Assembly: GCF_017833415.1 (NCBI RefSeq)
Contig: NZ_JAFICC010000001.1
Coordinates: 62,001-126,000 of the forward strand
Origin: Flavobacterium sp. 1355
GTDB lineage: Bacteria > Bacteroidota > Bacteroidia > Flavobacteriales > Flavobacteriaceae
Length of the DNA stretch: 64,000 nt
Direction of reading: 5' to 3'
Both the position numbers and the translations under genes were made by a program. Below, one piece after another: positions 45,387 to 54,818 of this stretch. The notes below the pieces were generated by a model, which saw only the letters and a list, made by a program, of their open reading frames with translations, did not search any database and had not been told where the DNA came from. Numbering within the stretch: position 1 is the stretch's first letter; each line of letters starts with the position of its first letter.

Positions 45387-47039
45387 ATGATCACTTCACT
45401 GTCTATTAAAAATTATGCTCTGATTGAGAAACTTTCTATTGATTTTTCAAAAGGTTTTTCTATAATTACGGGTGAAACTGGGGCAGGTAAATCAATTATT
45501 TTAGGAGCTTTAGGTTTGGTTTTAGGAAAAAGGGCCGATTTAACTTCCTTAAAAAATAAAGAGGAAAAATGTGTAATTGAGGCGCAGTTTGAAATCTCCA
45601 AATACAATTTGGCAGCTTTTTTTGAAGCAAATGATCTCGATTATGAAGAAGAAACTATCATAAGACGTGAAATTTTACCTTCGGGAAAATCACGTGCTTT
45701 TATTAATGACAGTCCGGTTAATCTTCAGGAATTACAGGATTTAAGTTTGTTTTTGATAGACATTCATTCGCAGCAGCAAACTCAGGAGTTGTCTGATGAA
45801 AATGTTCAATTTAAAATAATTGATGCCATTGCAAATAATTCCGAAACGATCAATTCGTATCAGAAACTTCTAAAAGAGTACAAAACAGATAAATCAAAAC
45901 TAAATGCTTTGTTGAAAAAACAAAGCGATTCTGGCAAGGAACAAGAGTATAATACTTTTTTATTGAATGAATTAGTTACCGCCAAACTCAAATCTGGAGA
46001 GCAGAAAGAATTGGAAGCTGATTTTGAAAAACTAAATAATGTTGAAATTATAAAAGAATCAATAGAAAAATCTCTGTCTATTGCCAATGAAGAGCAATTT
46101 GGCGTTTTTCATAATCTTAATGAAATCAAAAATGCGCTTCATAAAATAGTTTCTTTTTCTCCTGATTATCAGAATGTTTTTGAAAGAATTTCAAGCCTAA
46201 CAATCGAATTTGATGATATTTCAAAAGAATTAGAAAATGTTTCAGAAAAATTATTAAATGATCCTGAAAAGTTAGAGCTGACGAATCAGAAACTGCAATT
46301 AATTTATAATCTCCAGAAGAAGCATCAGGTTTCTTCTGTAGAAGAGTTGCTTCAGATTCAGGCAGATTTAGAAACAGCTGTTATCGAATTAGGTAATATT
46401 GAAGAAGAAATAGCTGCGTTATCAAAATCAATTGAACAAAAAGTTCAGGAATTAGATGCTTTTTCACATACAATACATCAAAACAGACAAAATGCAATTC
46501 CGGTTCTGTCAAATCAGTTAATTTCGATTTTAGAAACTTTAGGAATGCCAAATGTTCGTTTTAAAATAGAACTTATACCTTCTGAAACTTATTTTCAAAA
46601 TGGAAAAGACGAATTGCAATTCCTTTTTTCAGCAAATAAAGGAACTGATTTCGGGTTATTGAAAAAAGTTGCTTCCGGCGGAGAAATGTCACGTATTATG
46701 CTGGCCGTTAAGGCAGTTTTGGCAAAATACTCCAAATTACCAACTTTAATTTTTGACGAAATTGATACTGGTGTTTCAGGAGAAATTGCAATCAGGATGG
46801 GCGAGATTATGAAAGAAATGAGTACTGCCATGCAAATATTTGCCATTACGCACCTTCCGCAAATAGCTGCAAAAGGTGATTCGCATTTTAAAGTTTTCAA
46901 ATCAACCGTTGATAATGATACGCAATCTGAACTAAAATTGCTGTCTCAGGAAGAAAGAATTGTAGAAATTGCCCAGATGCTTTCGGGGGCCAACATCTCA
47001 AATTCAGCATTAAACCACGCAAAAGAATTATTAAATTAA
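45387..47039 (+). CDS. recN: DNA repair protein RecN
   Basis: RecN is an SMC-like ATPase that gathers broken DNA ends. The 550-residue protein has the Walker A GETGAGKSIILGALGLVLGKRAD near residue 30, long coiled-coil arms, and the ABC signature VASGGEMSRIMLAVKAV near 428. Walker B is TLIFDEIDTGVSG near 454 and a His switch lies in ITHLPQIAAKGD. I chose the Met at 45387, because the longer frame to 45342 adds a hydrophobic stretch not seen in RecN. It overlaps no neighbour and is followed 12 bases later by a TPR gene. Confidence 0.96.
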   Translation: MITSLSIKNYALIEKLSIDFSKGFSIITGETGAGKSIILGALGLVLGKRADLTSLKNKEEKCVIEAQFEISKYNLAAFFEANDLDYEEETIIRREILPSGKSRAFINDSPVNLQELQDLSLFLIDIHSQQQTQELSDENVQFKIIDAIANNSETINSYQKLLKEYKTDKSKLNALLKKQSDSGKEQEYNTFLLNELVTAKLKSGEQKELEADFEKLNNVEIIKESIEKSLSIANEEQFGVFHNLNEIKNALHKIVSFSPDYQNVFERISSLTIEFDDISKELENVSEKLLNDPEKLELTNQKLQLIYNLQKKHQVSSVEELLQIQADLETAVIELGNIEEEIAALSKSIEQKVQELDAFSHTIHQNRQNAIPVLSNQLISILETLGMPNVRFKIELIPSETYFQNGKDELQFLFSANKGTDFGLLKKVASGGEMSRIMLAVKAVLAKYSKLPTLIFDEIDTGVSGEIAIRMGEIMKEMSTAMQIFAITHLPQIAAKGDSHFKVFKSTVDNDTQSELKLLSQEERIVEIAQMLSGANISNSALNHAKELLN

Positions 47040-47051
47040 GAATACTGAAAT

Positions 47052-47573
47052 ATGGAAAGTTTGAGTCATTATGAAAACCAATTTATAAAAGCCGATTCAT
47101 TAATATCTGAAGGTAATATCGCTGATGGAAAAGAATTATTAGAAGAAATATTAGCACAGTATCCTGACTTTGGAAAAGCTCATAATCATTTAGGCTGGAT
47201 TTATTATAATAAATTAAGTAATTATGATAAAGGAATTTATCATTATAAACTAGCCATGAAATTCGAACCAAAATATCCCGCACCTTATCTGAATTTTACT
47301 TATTTGCTTATTGATATAGGACGATATGCAGAAGCTAAAGAGCACATTAGCTTTACGATGAAAAATTTAGAAAACGTAGATCATTCTTCTTTTAACAGCG
47401 AATTAGGAAGAATGGCAGAATATGAAAGCGAATATATTTCGGCTTATAATTATTATAAACTGGCCAAAAAAAATGCTCTGAATCCAAATTTTATAGACAA
47501 TATGAATGCTAACATGAAAAGGGTTAAGGATAAAATGTCTATTTTTGAAAAATTAAAACTAAAACTCAATTAA
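47052..47573 (+). CDS. Tetratricopeptide-repeat protein
   Basis: This 173-residue soluble protein consists mostly of TPR-like helices. ENQFIKADSLISEGNIADGKELLEEIL, then AHNHLGWIYYNKLSNYDKGIYHYKLAMKF, PAPYLNFTYLLIDIGRYAEAKEHI and YKLAKKNAL form about four repeats. There is no signal peptide. TPRs bind proteins, but no partner can be named. It lies between recN and fabV with short gaps, so co-transcription with recN is likely. Confidence 0.8.
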   Translation: MESLSHYENQFIKADSLISEGNIADGKELLEEILAQYPDFGKAHNHLGWIYYNKLSNYDKGIYHYKLAMKFEPKYPAPYLNFTYLLIDIGRYAEAKEHISFTMKNLENVDHSSFNSELGRMAEYESEYISAYNYYKLAKKNALNPNFIDNMNANMKRVKDKMSIFEKLKLKLN

Positions 47574-47592
47574 TACAATAAATAATTACAAG

Positions 47593-48783
47593 ATGATTAT
47601 AGAACCTAGAATGAGAGGATTTATTTGTTTGACTGCCCATCCTGAGGGAGCTGAACAAAATGTTAAAAATCAAATCAAATATGTCAAATCAAAAGGAGAA
47701 ATCAATGGAGCTAAAAAAGTTTTAGTGATTGGTGCTTCTACAGGTTTCGGGCTAGCTTCAAGAATTACTAGTGCTTTTGGTTCTGGTGCAGCAACAATTG
47801 GAGTGTTTTTCGAAAAACCACCGGTTGAAGGAAAAACAGCTTCTCCGGGATGGTATAATTCTGCAGCATTTGAAAAAGAAGCTCATAAAGCGGGTTTATA
47901 TGCAAAAAGTATCAATGGTGATGCATTTTCAAACGAAATAAAAAGAGAAACTCTTGATTTAATAAAAGCAGATTTAGGACAAGTAGATCTTATAATTTAT
48001 AGTTTGGCTTCTCCTGTGCGTACAAATCCTAATACAGGAGTTATGCACCGTTCAGTTTTAAAACCAATTGGACAAACCTTTACAAATAAAACTGTTGATT
48101 TCCATACAGGAAAAGTGTCTGAGGTTTCTATTGCTCCGGCAGTTGAAGAAGATATTGAAAACACAGTTGCTGTAATGGGAGGTGAAGACTGGGCTATGTG
48201 GATTGATGCTTTAAAAAGTGAAAATTTATTAGCAGAAGGCGCTACTACAGTAGCATATTCATATATTGGACCATCATTGACAGAGGCGGTTTACCGTAAA
48301 GGAACTATTGGCCGTGCAAAAGATCATTTGGAGGCTACAGCATTTTCTATCACTGACAGTTTAAAATCTGTTGGAGGAAAAGCGTATGTGTCAGTAAATA
48401 AAGCTTTGGTTACTCAGGCGAGTTCAGCAATTCCGGTAATTCCTTTATATATTTCCCTTTTGTATAAAATTATGAAAGAAGAAGGAATTCATGAAGGTTG
48501 TATCGAGCAGATTCAACGTTTGTTTCAGGATAGATTATACAACGGATCAGAAGTTCCAACAGACGACAAAGGAAGAATCAGAATCGATGATTGGGAAATG
48601 CGTGATGATGTTCAGGCTAAAGTAGCTAAACTTTGGTTAGAAGCAACTACAGAAACTTTACCGGAGATAGGAGATTTAGCAGGATACAGAAATGATTTTC
48701 TAAACTTATTCGGATTTGAATTTGAAGGAGTTGACTACAAAGCAGAAGCAAATGAGGTAGTTGAGATAGAAAGTATCAAATAA
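47593..48783 (+). CDS. fabV: NADH-dependent trans-2-enoyl-ACP/CoA reductase
   Basis: FabV is the triclosan-tolerant enoyl reductase of bacterial fatty acid synthesis, analogous to FabI. The 396-residue protein starts with MIIEPRMRGFICLTAHPEGA. The NAD-binding motif VIGASTGFGLASRI lies near residue 46. FGSGAATIGVFFEKP, IYSLASPVR and the active-site Tyr-x8-Lys in YRKGTIGRAKDHLE near 235 follow. It stands alone between recN-TPR and a terminator; whether another enoyl reductase exists cannot be judged from this window. Confidence 0.95.
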   Translation: MIIEPRMRGFICLTAHPEGAEQNVKNQIKYVKSKGEINGAKKVLVIGASTGFGLASRITSAFGSGAATIGVFFEKPPVEGKTASPGWYNSAAFEKEAHKAGLYAKSINGDAFSNEIKRETLDLIKADLGQVDLIIYSLASPVRTNPNTGVMHRSVLKPIGQTFTNKTVDFHTGKVSEVSIAPAVEEDIENTVAVMGGEDWAMWIDALKSENLLAEGATTVAYSYIGPSLTEAVYRKGTIGRAKDHLEATAFSITDSLKSVGGKAYVSVNKALVTQASSAIPVIPLYISLLYKIMKEEGIHEGCIEQIQRLFQDRLYNGSEVPTDDKGRIRIDDWEMRDDVQAKVAKLWLEATTETLPEIGDLAGYRNDFLNLFGFEFEGVDYKAEANEVVEIESIK

Positions 48784-48801
48784 ATACAGATTACGATAAA
48801 T

Positions 48802-48836
48802 GAAAAACCATCAACCAAAAGTTGATGGTTTTTTTG
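48802..48836 (+). terminator. Intrinsic terminator of fabV
   Basis: AAAAACCATCAAC-CAAAA-GTTGATGGTTTTT plus further T residues, 19 bases after the fabV stop. Confidence 0.92.
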
Positions 48837-48907
48837 TGAATATACCATATCTTTGTTAAAATTTTTAGATTAACAATAATTACTACTTTAATACCTCATA
48901 TTCCATT

Positions 48908-49906
48908 ATGATTTTTTCTTTAATTATACCCGTGTATAATCGCCCGGATGAAGTTGATGAACTTTTAGAAAGCCTGACTAAATCTGATTATAATGAAGCA
49001 TTTGAAATTGTTCTGGTCGAAGACGGTTCATCAATACCATGCAAAGATGTTGTAATGAACTATCAGGGAAAACTCAATATTTCCTATTACTTTAAAGAGA
49101 ATTCAGGGCCTGGAGATTCAAGAAATTTTGGAATGCAAAAGGCGAGAGGTGATTATTTTATCATTTTTGATTCAGATTGTATTATTCCGCCCAATTATCT
49201 GACTGAAGTTAGAAAAGAATTAAATACACAATATGTAGATTGTTTTGGAGGGCCGGATAAAGCGCTTGCCAGTTTTTCGAATATTCAGAAAGCGATTAAC
49301 TTTGCTATGACCTCATTTCTTACAACCGGCGGAATTCGTGGGGGCTCAGAGAAGATAACTAAATTTCAGCCCCGAAGTTTTAATATGGGGATTTCAAAAA
49401 AAGCGTTTGAGGCTTCAAAAGGCTTTGGTAATATACATCCGGGAGAAGATCCTGATCTTTCGATTCGTTTATGGAATTTAGGTTTTGAAACCAGATTGTT
49501 TCCCGATGCTTTTGTTTATCATAAACGTAGGATAGACTGGGAAAAATTCTCTGTTCAGGTACATAAATTTGGGATTGCAAGACCTATATTAAATAGCTGG
49601 TACCCAGAACATAATAAGCTGACATTCTTCTTTCCGACAGTATTTATTGTAGGATTGTTAATAGCTTTTTTACTATTAATATTCAATTTTGATATTTTTT
49701 TACAATTATATTTTGTATATTTCGTTATAATTTTTCTTACAGCAAGTATTCAGAATAAAAGTATTAAAATTGGATATCTGTCTGTAATAGCAGTTTGGAA
49801 ACAATTCTATGGTTATGGAACAGGATTTTTAGAATCATTCGTTAAAATTATTCTTTTAAAGAAAAAACCACAAGAAGCTTTTCCTCGTATGTTTTTTAAA
49901 GTATAG
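48908..49906 (+). CDS. Family 2 glycosyltransferase with C-terminal membrane segments
   Basis: This 332-residue protein begins with the GT2 fold: FSLIIPVYNRPDEVDELLESL, VLVEDGSS near residue 37, the donor-binding NFGMQKARGDY and the metal-binding FDSDC near residue 92. An acceptor-side GEDPDLSIRL follows near 178. After about residue 240 two or three hydrophobic segments follow (FFPTVFIVGLLIAFLLLIF, LYFVYFVIIFLTASI), so it is anchored in the inner membrane. The sugar and acceptor are unknown. coaE begins 1 base after its stop. Confidence 0.87.
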   Translation: MIFSLIIPVYNRPDEVDELLESLTKSDYNEAFEIVLVEDGSSIPCKDVVMNYQGKLNISYYFKENSGPGDSRNFGMQKARGDYFIIFDSDCIIPPNYLTEVRKELNTQYVDCFGGPDKALASFSNIQKAINFAMTSFLTTGGIRGGSEKITKFQPRSFNMGISKKAFEASKGFGNIHPGEDPDLSIRLWNLGFETRLFPDAFVYHKRRIDWEKFSVQVHKFGIARPILNSWYPEHNKLTFFFPTVFIVGLLIAFLLLIFNFDIFLQLYFVYFVIIFLTASIQNKSIKIGYLSVIAVWKQFYGYGTGFLESFVKIILLKKKPQEAFPRMFFKV

Positions 49907-49907
49907 T

Positions 49908-50504
49908 ATGACAAAAGTTATTGGCTTAACGGGCGGAATTGGCAGTGGTAAAACAACTATTGCTAATTATTTTAAAGAATTAGGAGTTCCTGTTTATATA
50001 GCTGATGACGGAGCCAAAAATGTAATGCAGTCTCAAAGTATAATTGATAGTATAAAAGAAACTTTTGGGAATGCCATTTTTGACGATACTATTTTAAACA
50101 GGGCAAAATTAGCAGAGATTGTATTTAATGATAAGGATAAACTAAATCAGTTAAATAGTATAGTGCATCCGGCCGTTAAAAGAGATTTTGAGGCATGGTT
50201 ATTGGAACATCAAAATTATGAATACGTTATTTACGAAGCTGCAATATTATTTGAAAGCGGCCGATATAAAGAATGTGATTTAATTATAACAGTTACTGCT
50301 CCCGAAGAAGTGAGGATAGACAGGGTCTTAAAGCGAGACAATACCACAAAAGCTCAGGTTTTAAGCCGCATGAAAATGCAATGGAATGATGAAAAAAGAA
50401 TTTCCGGAAGCAATTTTGTAATTAATAACGATAATCTTAAAAATGCTAAACAAGAAGTTGTTAAAATTCTTAAAATTTTGAATATTAAACAAAATCAGTC
50501 TTAA
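49908..50504 (+). CDS. coaE: Dephospho-CoA kinase
   Basis: CoaE phosphorylates dephospho-CoA in the last step of coenzyme A synthesis. The 198-residue protein has the P-loop GLTGGIGSGKTTIANYF at the N-terminus, the ADDGAK substrate loop near residue 35, NSIVHPAVKRDF near 85, YEAAILFESG near 109 and RDNTTKAQVLSRMKMQW near 145. It directly follows the glycosyltransferase gene (1-base gap), so they are likely co-transcribed. The next unit is the two-component pair. Confidence 0.96.
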   Translation: MTKVIGLTGGIGSGKTTIANYFKELGVPVYIADDGAKNVMQSQSIIDSIKETFGNAIFDDTILNRAKLAEIVFNDKDKLNQLNSIVHPAVKRDFEAWLLEHQNYEYVIYEAAILFESGRYKECDLIITVTAPEEVRIDRVLKRDNTTKAQVLSRMKMQWNDEKRISGSNFVINNDNLKNAKQEVVKILKILNIKQNQS

Positions 50505-50563
50505 ATGTTAATATTTGGTTAATGTATTATTTAGTATATTGTTAAAATATTAATTTTGTTTCG

Positions 50564-52150
50564 ATGAATAAATTATTTTTTAGAATACTTGTTTTGCTAA
50601 TGAGCTTGTCCTTAATAGGGATAATTCTGGTTCAGGTATATTGGTTTAACTCGTCTTTTAAGAATAATGACGAACAGTTTAAATATCATGTAACCCAAGT
50701 AATTGGTAATGTTGCTGATAAGCTTGAAAAGCAAGAATTGTACAGTTTTGCCGATCAGGTAAACAAAATAAAAGACAGTACAGGTAAAATTCCAAAAAAA
50801 GAAGATTTACTTCAGGTTTTATTTGTTCAGAGAAATAAAAAGACAAATAAAACTATTGTATACACTAACACGTTAAGTGCTGAGGATTATGATATGAATG
50901 GATCACTGTTTAATAAAAAATTCAGCAGTGAAAGATTTAGGAATTTCAGTTCAAAAAGAGTTACTGAAATCTATAACAATAATAATGGTATTGATAATAA
51001 TGTTCTAGGACAAAGTATTATACCGGATATTAAAATTGAAAAAACAGGCAGCCTTGATATTTTAAATAAGGTACAGCAGGAGATATCAATAAAAGATGCT
51101 GCAGATGCTTTACCTCTTGAAGAAAGAATCTCCAAAGAGAAATTGCACGGACTTCTTAAAAAAGAACTTGAAGAATACGGTGTCAAAACTAAATTTGAAT
51201 TCGGGGTTCTAAATAGCGGTCTCGCAACTAAAGTCAGATCAGATGCCTTTCATTATGATAAAGATGCAAGTTACCACGTGCCCATCTTTACTAATAACGA
51301 AGGAAGTAGTAAATATGAATTGTATATTACATTCCCTCACAAAAAGAAGTTTTTATTATCTGAGCTATTAAGCATTACCATACTATCAATAATTTTTACA
51401 CTAATTATTATAGTAGCTTATACAAGTGCATTGAATCAATTATTACGTCAAAAACATATTTCTGAAATCAAAACAGATTTTATAAATAATATGACGCATG
51501 AGTTTAAAACTCCAATTGCGACAATTAATTTGGCTCTGGATGCAATTAGAAATCCTAAGATTATTGAAGATAAAGAGAAAGTCTTTCGATATCTGCAAAT
51601 GATCAGGGACGAAAACAAAAGGATGCATGCTCAGGTAGAGAATGTACTTCGAATTTCGAAATTAGAAAAAAGAGAATTAGATATCACTAAAGAACCAACT
51701 GTAATTCATGATATAATTGATGATGCAATTGAACACGTAAATCTAATTTTAGAAGATAGAAAAGGAACTGTTGTTAAGCATTTTAATGCGGCCAGAACAA
51801 CTTGTTTGATAAATGAAGTCCATTTTACAAATGTCCTTGTAAATATTTTAGAAAATGCAATAAAATATTCTCCTAATACTCCTGAAATTGAAATTTTTAC
51901 AGAAAATGTCAAGGACGTAATACTGATAAAAGTCAGAGATCATGGTTTGGGTATGAGTAAAATAGCTCAAAAGAGAGTTTTTGAGAAATTCTACAGAGAG
52001 CACACGGGAGATTTGCATAATGTAAAAGGACACGGTTTGGGTCTTGCGTATGTAAAAAGAATAGTTGAGGATCACAATGGTCAAGTATATGTTGAAAGCG
52101 AAAAAGGAAAAGGTAGCACCTTTATAATAAAAATACCATTAATAAATTAA
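50564..52150 (+). CDS. Sensor histidine kinase (RprX-like)
   Basis: This 528-residue kinase has an N-terminal membrane segment (LVLLMSLSLIGIILVQVYWF), a periplasmic sensor region of about 240 residues, and a second membrane segment near 268-287 (SITILSIIFTLIIIVAY). The H-box HEFKTPIATINLAL has its phospho-acceptor His near 311, and the ATPase region has NILENAIKYSPN near 430, GLGMS and GHGLGLAYVKRI. It resembles RprX of Bacteroides fragilis. Its cognate regulator follows 3 bases downstream. A TAATTTTG element at 50551-50558 lies close to the start codon. The signal sensed is unknown. Confidence 0.93.
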   Translation: MNKLFFRILVLLMSLSLIGIILVQVYWFNSSFKNNDEQFKYHVTQVIGNVADKLEKQELYSFADQVNKIKDSTGKIPKKEDLLQVLFVQRNKKTNKTIVYTNTLSAEDYDMNGSLFNKKFSSERFRNFSSKRVTEIYNNNNGIDNNVLGQSIIPDIKIEKTGSLDILNKVQQEISIKDAADALPLEERISKEKLHGLLKKELEEYGVKTKFEFGVLNSGLATKVRSDAFHYDKDASYHVPIFTNNEGSSKYELYITFPHKKKFLLSELLSITILSIIFTLIIIVAYTSALNQLLRQKHISEIKTDFINNMTHEFKTPIATINLALDAIRNPKIIEDKEKVFRYLQMIRDENKRMHAQVENVLRISKLEKRELDITKEPTVIHDIIDDAIEHVNLILEDRKGTVVKHFNAARTTCLINEVHFTNVLVNILENAIKYSPNTPEIEIFTENVKDVILIKVRDHGLGMSKIAQKRVFEKFYREHTGDLHNVKGHGLGLAYVKRIVEDHNGQVYVESEKGKGSTFIIKIPLIN

Positions 52151-52153
52151 AAT

Positions 52154-52870
52154 ATGGAAAATAATAACAAAAGAATACTTTTAGTAGAAGATGACCTAAA
52201 TTTTGGCGCTGTTCTTAAAGATTATCTAATGTTAAATGACTTTGAAGTTACTTTAGCTAAAAACGGTATGGAAGGGTTCGAAAAATTCAAAAAAGATGTA
52301 TATGATTTATGCATTCTGGATGTAATGATGCCTTATAAAGATGGTTACACTTTAGCGAAAGAAATTAGAGAAAAAAACAGCGAAGTGCCTATTATTTTTT
52401 TAACAGCAAAATCTATGAAAGAAGATGTGTTAAAAGGATATAAAGCTGGTGCTGATGATTATTTAAATAAACCTTTTGATTCAGAAGTTTTATTAATGAA
52501 AATTAAAGCAATTATTCAAAGAAAATCTGCTGACACAAAAGCTGAGCAAGTTCAGTTTGAATTTAATATTGGTAAATTTCACTTAAATTCAAAATTAAGA
52601 TTCCTGACTTTTCAGGATGAAGAGCCAATCAAATTGTCACCAAAAGAAAATGAATTGCTTAAAATGTTAATTCTTCATGAAAACGATTTGATGCCAAGAG
52701 AATTAGCATTGACTAAAATCTGGAGAGATGATAACTACTTTACTTCAAGAAGTATGGACGTTTACATCGCTAAACTTAGAAAATATCTAAAATCTGATGA
52801 GGATGTAGAAATTTTAAATATTCATGGTGAAGGTTTCAGACTAGTTGTTAAAAGCAAAGTAACTGAATAA
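52154..52870 (+). CDS. OmpR-family response regulator (RprY-like)
   Basis: This 238-residue protein has a receiver domain with acidic pocket VEDD, phospho-acceptor D56 in ILDVMMPYKDG, FLTAK and the Lys in YLNKPFD, near 106. A winged-helix OmpR-type DNA-binding domain follows (about 140-235; IKLSPKENELLKML and SRSMDVYIAKLRKYLK, with GEGFRL). It follows its kinase after 3 bases. The pair matches the RprX/RprY arrangement of Bacteroidota. Confidence 0.95.
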   Translation: MENNNKRILLVEDDLNFGAVLKDYLMLNDFEVTLAKNGMEGFEKFKKDVYDLCILDVMMPYKDGYTLAKEIREKNSEVPIIFLTAKSMKEDVLKGYKAGADDYLNKPFDSEVLLMKIKAIIQRKSADTKAEQVQFEFNIGKFHLNSKLRFLTFQDEEPIKLSPKENELLKMLILHENDLMPRELALTKIWRDDNYFTSRSMDVYIAKLRKYLKSDEDVEILNIHGEGFRLVVKSKVTE

Positions 52871-52899
52871 ATTAATTCGACTTCACTTAATAAAAATAT

Positions 52900-52927
52900 A
52901 AAGCTCTGAGAAATCAGAGCTTTTTTA
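52900..52927 (+). terminator. Intrinsic terminator of the two-component operon
   Basis: AAGCTCTGA-GAAA-TCAGAGCTT followed by T residues, 29 bases after the regulator stop. Confidence 0.92.
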
Positions 52928-52944
52928 TTGTTCAAAACAGAATC

Positions 52945-53685
52945 TTATTTCCAGTTTAGCTGCAAGGCAAAACATGTTTTGTCTTCCTTCGTAATGCTGA
53001 AAGTTGTGTCAGCTTCTGTTTCACTTTCATGAATTACGACATTGTCATTTAGTGATAGTTCTTTCATAAAATTCATTTCGAAGCTTTTAATCTGTTGTTT
53101 TAAGATTTTTTCAGGTTCAACATGATCTAGACACCACTCCAGGTATTTTACATTATTTGCATGATTTACAATATCCAGATCTGATAAATACACCGTTTTT
53201 TCAAATACAGATTCTTTTTCAGGATTTACATTTATTTTAGAGAACCCTTCCAGTGTTGCTCTTTTTTCAGGAAAAAGTTCAAAGTGTTCATATGGCAAAG
53301 CCAATCCCTCAGGACGGCGTGTTCTAGTGTTAAATACAGCCCAAAATGTTTCGCTTCCCACTATTTTTTCTCCATTTACATACATTTCGAGTGCGCGGAC
53401 AGAACGGGAATTTTCCAGACTGTTAATCCACGTCTTCACAGTTACAACATCCTGCCATTTTGGTAAGGCTGTAATTTCTACGCGCATCCTGCTTAAAACC
53501 CATGCCTGATCAAATTTCTGCATGTCTGTAAAGCTGATTCCTCCAACTTCTGAATGTGCAGCAGCAGTTAATTGAAGCAAATTGCATAAATCTGTATATT
53601 TTAAATATCCATTTGGGGTACATTGTGTGAAATTTATTTCCCAGTCTTTGCTTAATACTGAAGTGAAATTTGGAGATATTGGCAT
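52945..53685 (-). CDS. Acyl-ACP thioesterase (FatA/FatB-type hot-dog protein)
   Basis: This 246-residue protein is a tandem hot-dog fold thioesterase that releases fatty acids from acyl carrier protein. It has the N-terminal half with NFTQCTPNGYLKYTDLCNLLQLTAAAHSE and the WVLSRMRVEI strand, a central TFWAVFNTRTRRPEGLA motif and the second half with YLSDLDIVNHANNVKYLEW near 165. DLDIVNHANNVKYLEW carries the Asn/His pair typical of the family. In free-living bacteria the enzyme may supply free fatty acids for turnover. It is 59 bases from miaA and may share a transcript. Confidence 0.9.
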   Translation of the reverse strand: MPISPNFTSVLSKDWEINFTQCTPNGYLKYTDLCNLLQLTAAAHSEVGGISFTDMQKFDQAWVLSRMRVEITALPKWQDVVTVKTWINSLENSRSVRALEMYVNGEKIVGSETFWAVFNTRTRRPEGLALPYEHFELFPEKRATLEGFSKINVNPEKESVFEKTVYLSDLDIVNHANNVKYLEWCLDHVEPEKILKQQIKSFEMNFMKELSLNDNVVIHESETEADTTFSITKEDKTCFALQLNWK

Positions 53686-53744
53686 TTTGAATTTTAGATT
53701 TATTTTTAGAGAATAGAGTGAAGAGTATAGAAAAAGTTTTGTTT

Positions 53745-54665
53745 TTACTTTAGATTTTCTTCGATGTATTTTATTATTTCTTTTCTATCTGTTGCATAAT
53801 CAAACCATCTTGTGTTTTCGTTTCTTTTGAACCAGGTTAATTGTCTTTTAGAGAATCTTCTTGTATTTTTTTTGATTTCTTCGATTGCGAACGGCAATGA
53901 GAATTCTCCATCAAAATAACTAAATAATTCTCTATAACCGACCGTTTGAAGTGCATTTAACGCTTTATTAGGATACAACTCTTTTACTTCTTCCAGTAAT
54001 CCCTGATTCATCATAATATCTACCCGCTGGTTGATTCTGTTGTAAATAACTTCTCTGTCAGCATCTAATCCAATAAGGATAGGGGTAAAGGTCCTGTTGT
54101 TCTTTTTTTGGTTTAAAAATGAGGAATAAGGCTTTCCTGATCCAATACAGACTTCTACAAAGCGCATCATTCGTTGTGGATTTTGTAATGTTTGCGGATT
54201 TTCGAGAGTTATTTTTTGATAATAATCAGGATCCAGTTTCTTTAATTGCTGTTGAAGGTATTCAATTCCTAGTTTTTCATAGTTGGAATTTACTTCAGAT
54301 CGTATTGCAGGATCAATTTCGGGAAATTCGTCAAAGCCCTTTAAAATGGCGTCTACATATAAACCAGACCCACCAATTAAGATGGCAAAATCGTTGGTTT
54401 TATATAATTCGTCGAGTTTTTGTAATGCTTCTTTTTCGTAATCTCCAACTGTGTAATTTTCGAATATTGATTTGTTTTGTATAAAATGATGTTTCGCAGC
54501 TGCCAGTTCTTCCTGACTGGGAACGGCCGTGCCAATTGTCATTTCTTTGAAAAACTGACGGCTGTCGCAGGATATAATTTCGCAATTAAAGTGTTGCGCC
54601 AAAGTAATGCTTAAGGCTGTTTTTCCTATAGCTGTTGGTCCGACAATGGTTATTAGATATTTCAT
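53745..54665 (-). CDS. miaA: tRNA dimethylallyltransferase
   Basis: MiaA adds a dimethylallyl group to A37 of tRNAs that read codons starting with U. The 306-residue protein has the P-loop IVGPTAIGKTALSI near residue 7, SCDSRQFFKEMTIGTAVPS near 32, GGSGLYVDAIL near 98, NPQRMMRFVEV near 160, and GYRELFSYFDG near 240, followed by the basic KKNTRRFSKRQLTWFKRN segment. The start at 54665 matches the family. Confidence 0.97.
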   Translation of the reverse strand: MKYLITIVGPTAIGKTALSITLAQHFNCEIISCDSRQFFKEMTIGTAVPSQEELAAAKHHFIQNKSIFENYTVGDYEKEALQKLDELYKTNDFAILIGGSGLYVDAILKGFDEFPEIDPAIRSEVNSNYEKLGIEYLQQQLKKLDPDYYQKITLENPQTLQNPQRMMRFVEVCIGSGKPYSSFLNQKKNNRTFTPILIGLDADREVIYNRINQRVDIMMNQGLLEEVKELYPNKALNALQTVGYRELFSYFDGEFSLPFAIEEIKKNTRRFSKRQLTWFKRNENTRWFDYATDRKEIIKYIEENLK

Positions 54666-54721
54666 ATTTTTTAGCCCGGATGGAAATGGAAACCCCGGAA
54701 TTATAGTTGTTAGTTTTTTCT

Positions 54722-54759
54722 GGTATAAAAGAGCGACCAGCGGAAGCTCCTTTTATGCC
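54722..54759. other. Structured intergenic hairpin of unknown type
   Basis: GGTATAAAAGAGC pairs with AGCTCCTTTTATGCC (one G-T pair and one bulged C) around GACCAGCGGA. Just before it lies AGCCCGGATGGAAATGGAAACCCCGG. The combination resembles a repeat-like element that I recall from Bacteroidota intergenic DNA, but I cannot name an RNA family. Confidence 0.35.
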
Positions 54760-54818
54760 TTGAAAAAATAACAATTATAATGAGGAGTTGTAATGTACAG
54801 CTGGATTGGCTTCATAAA

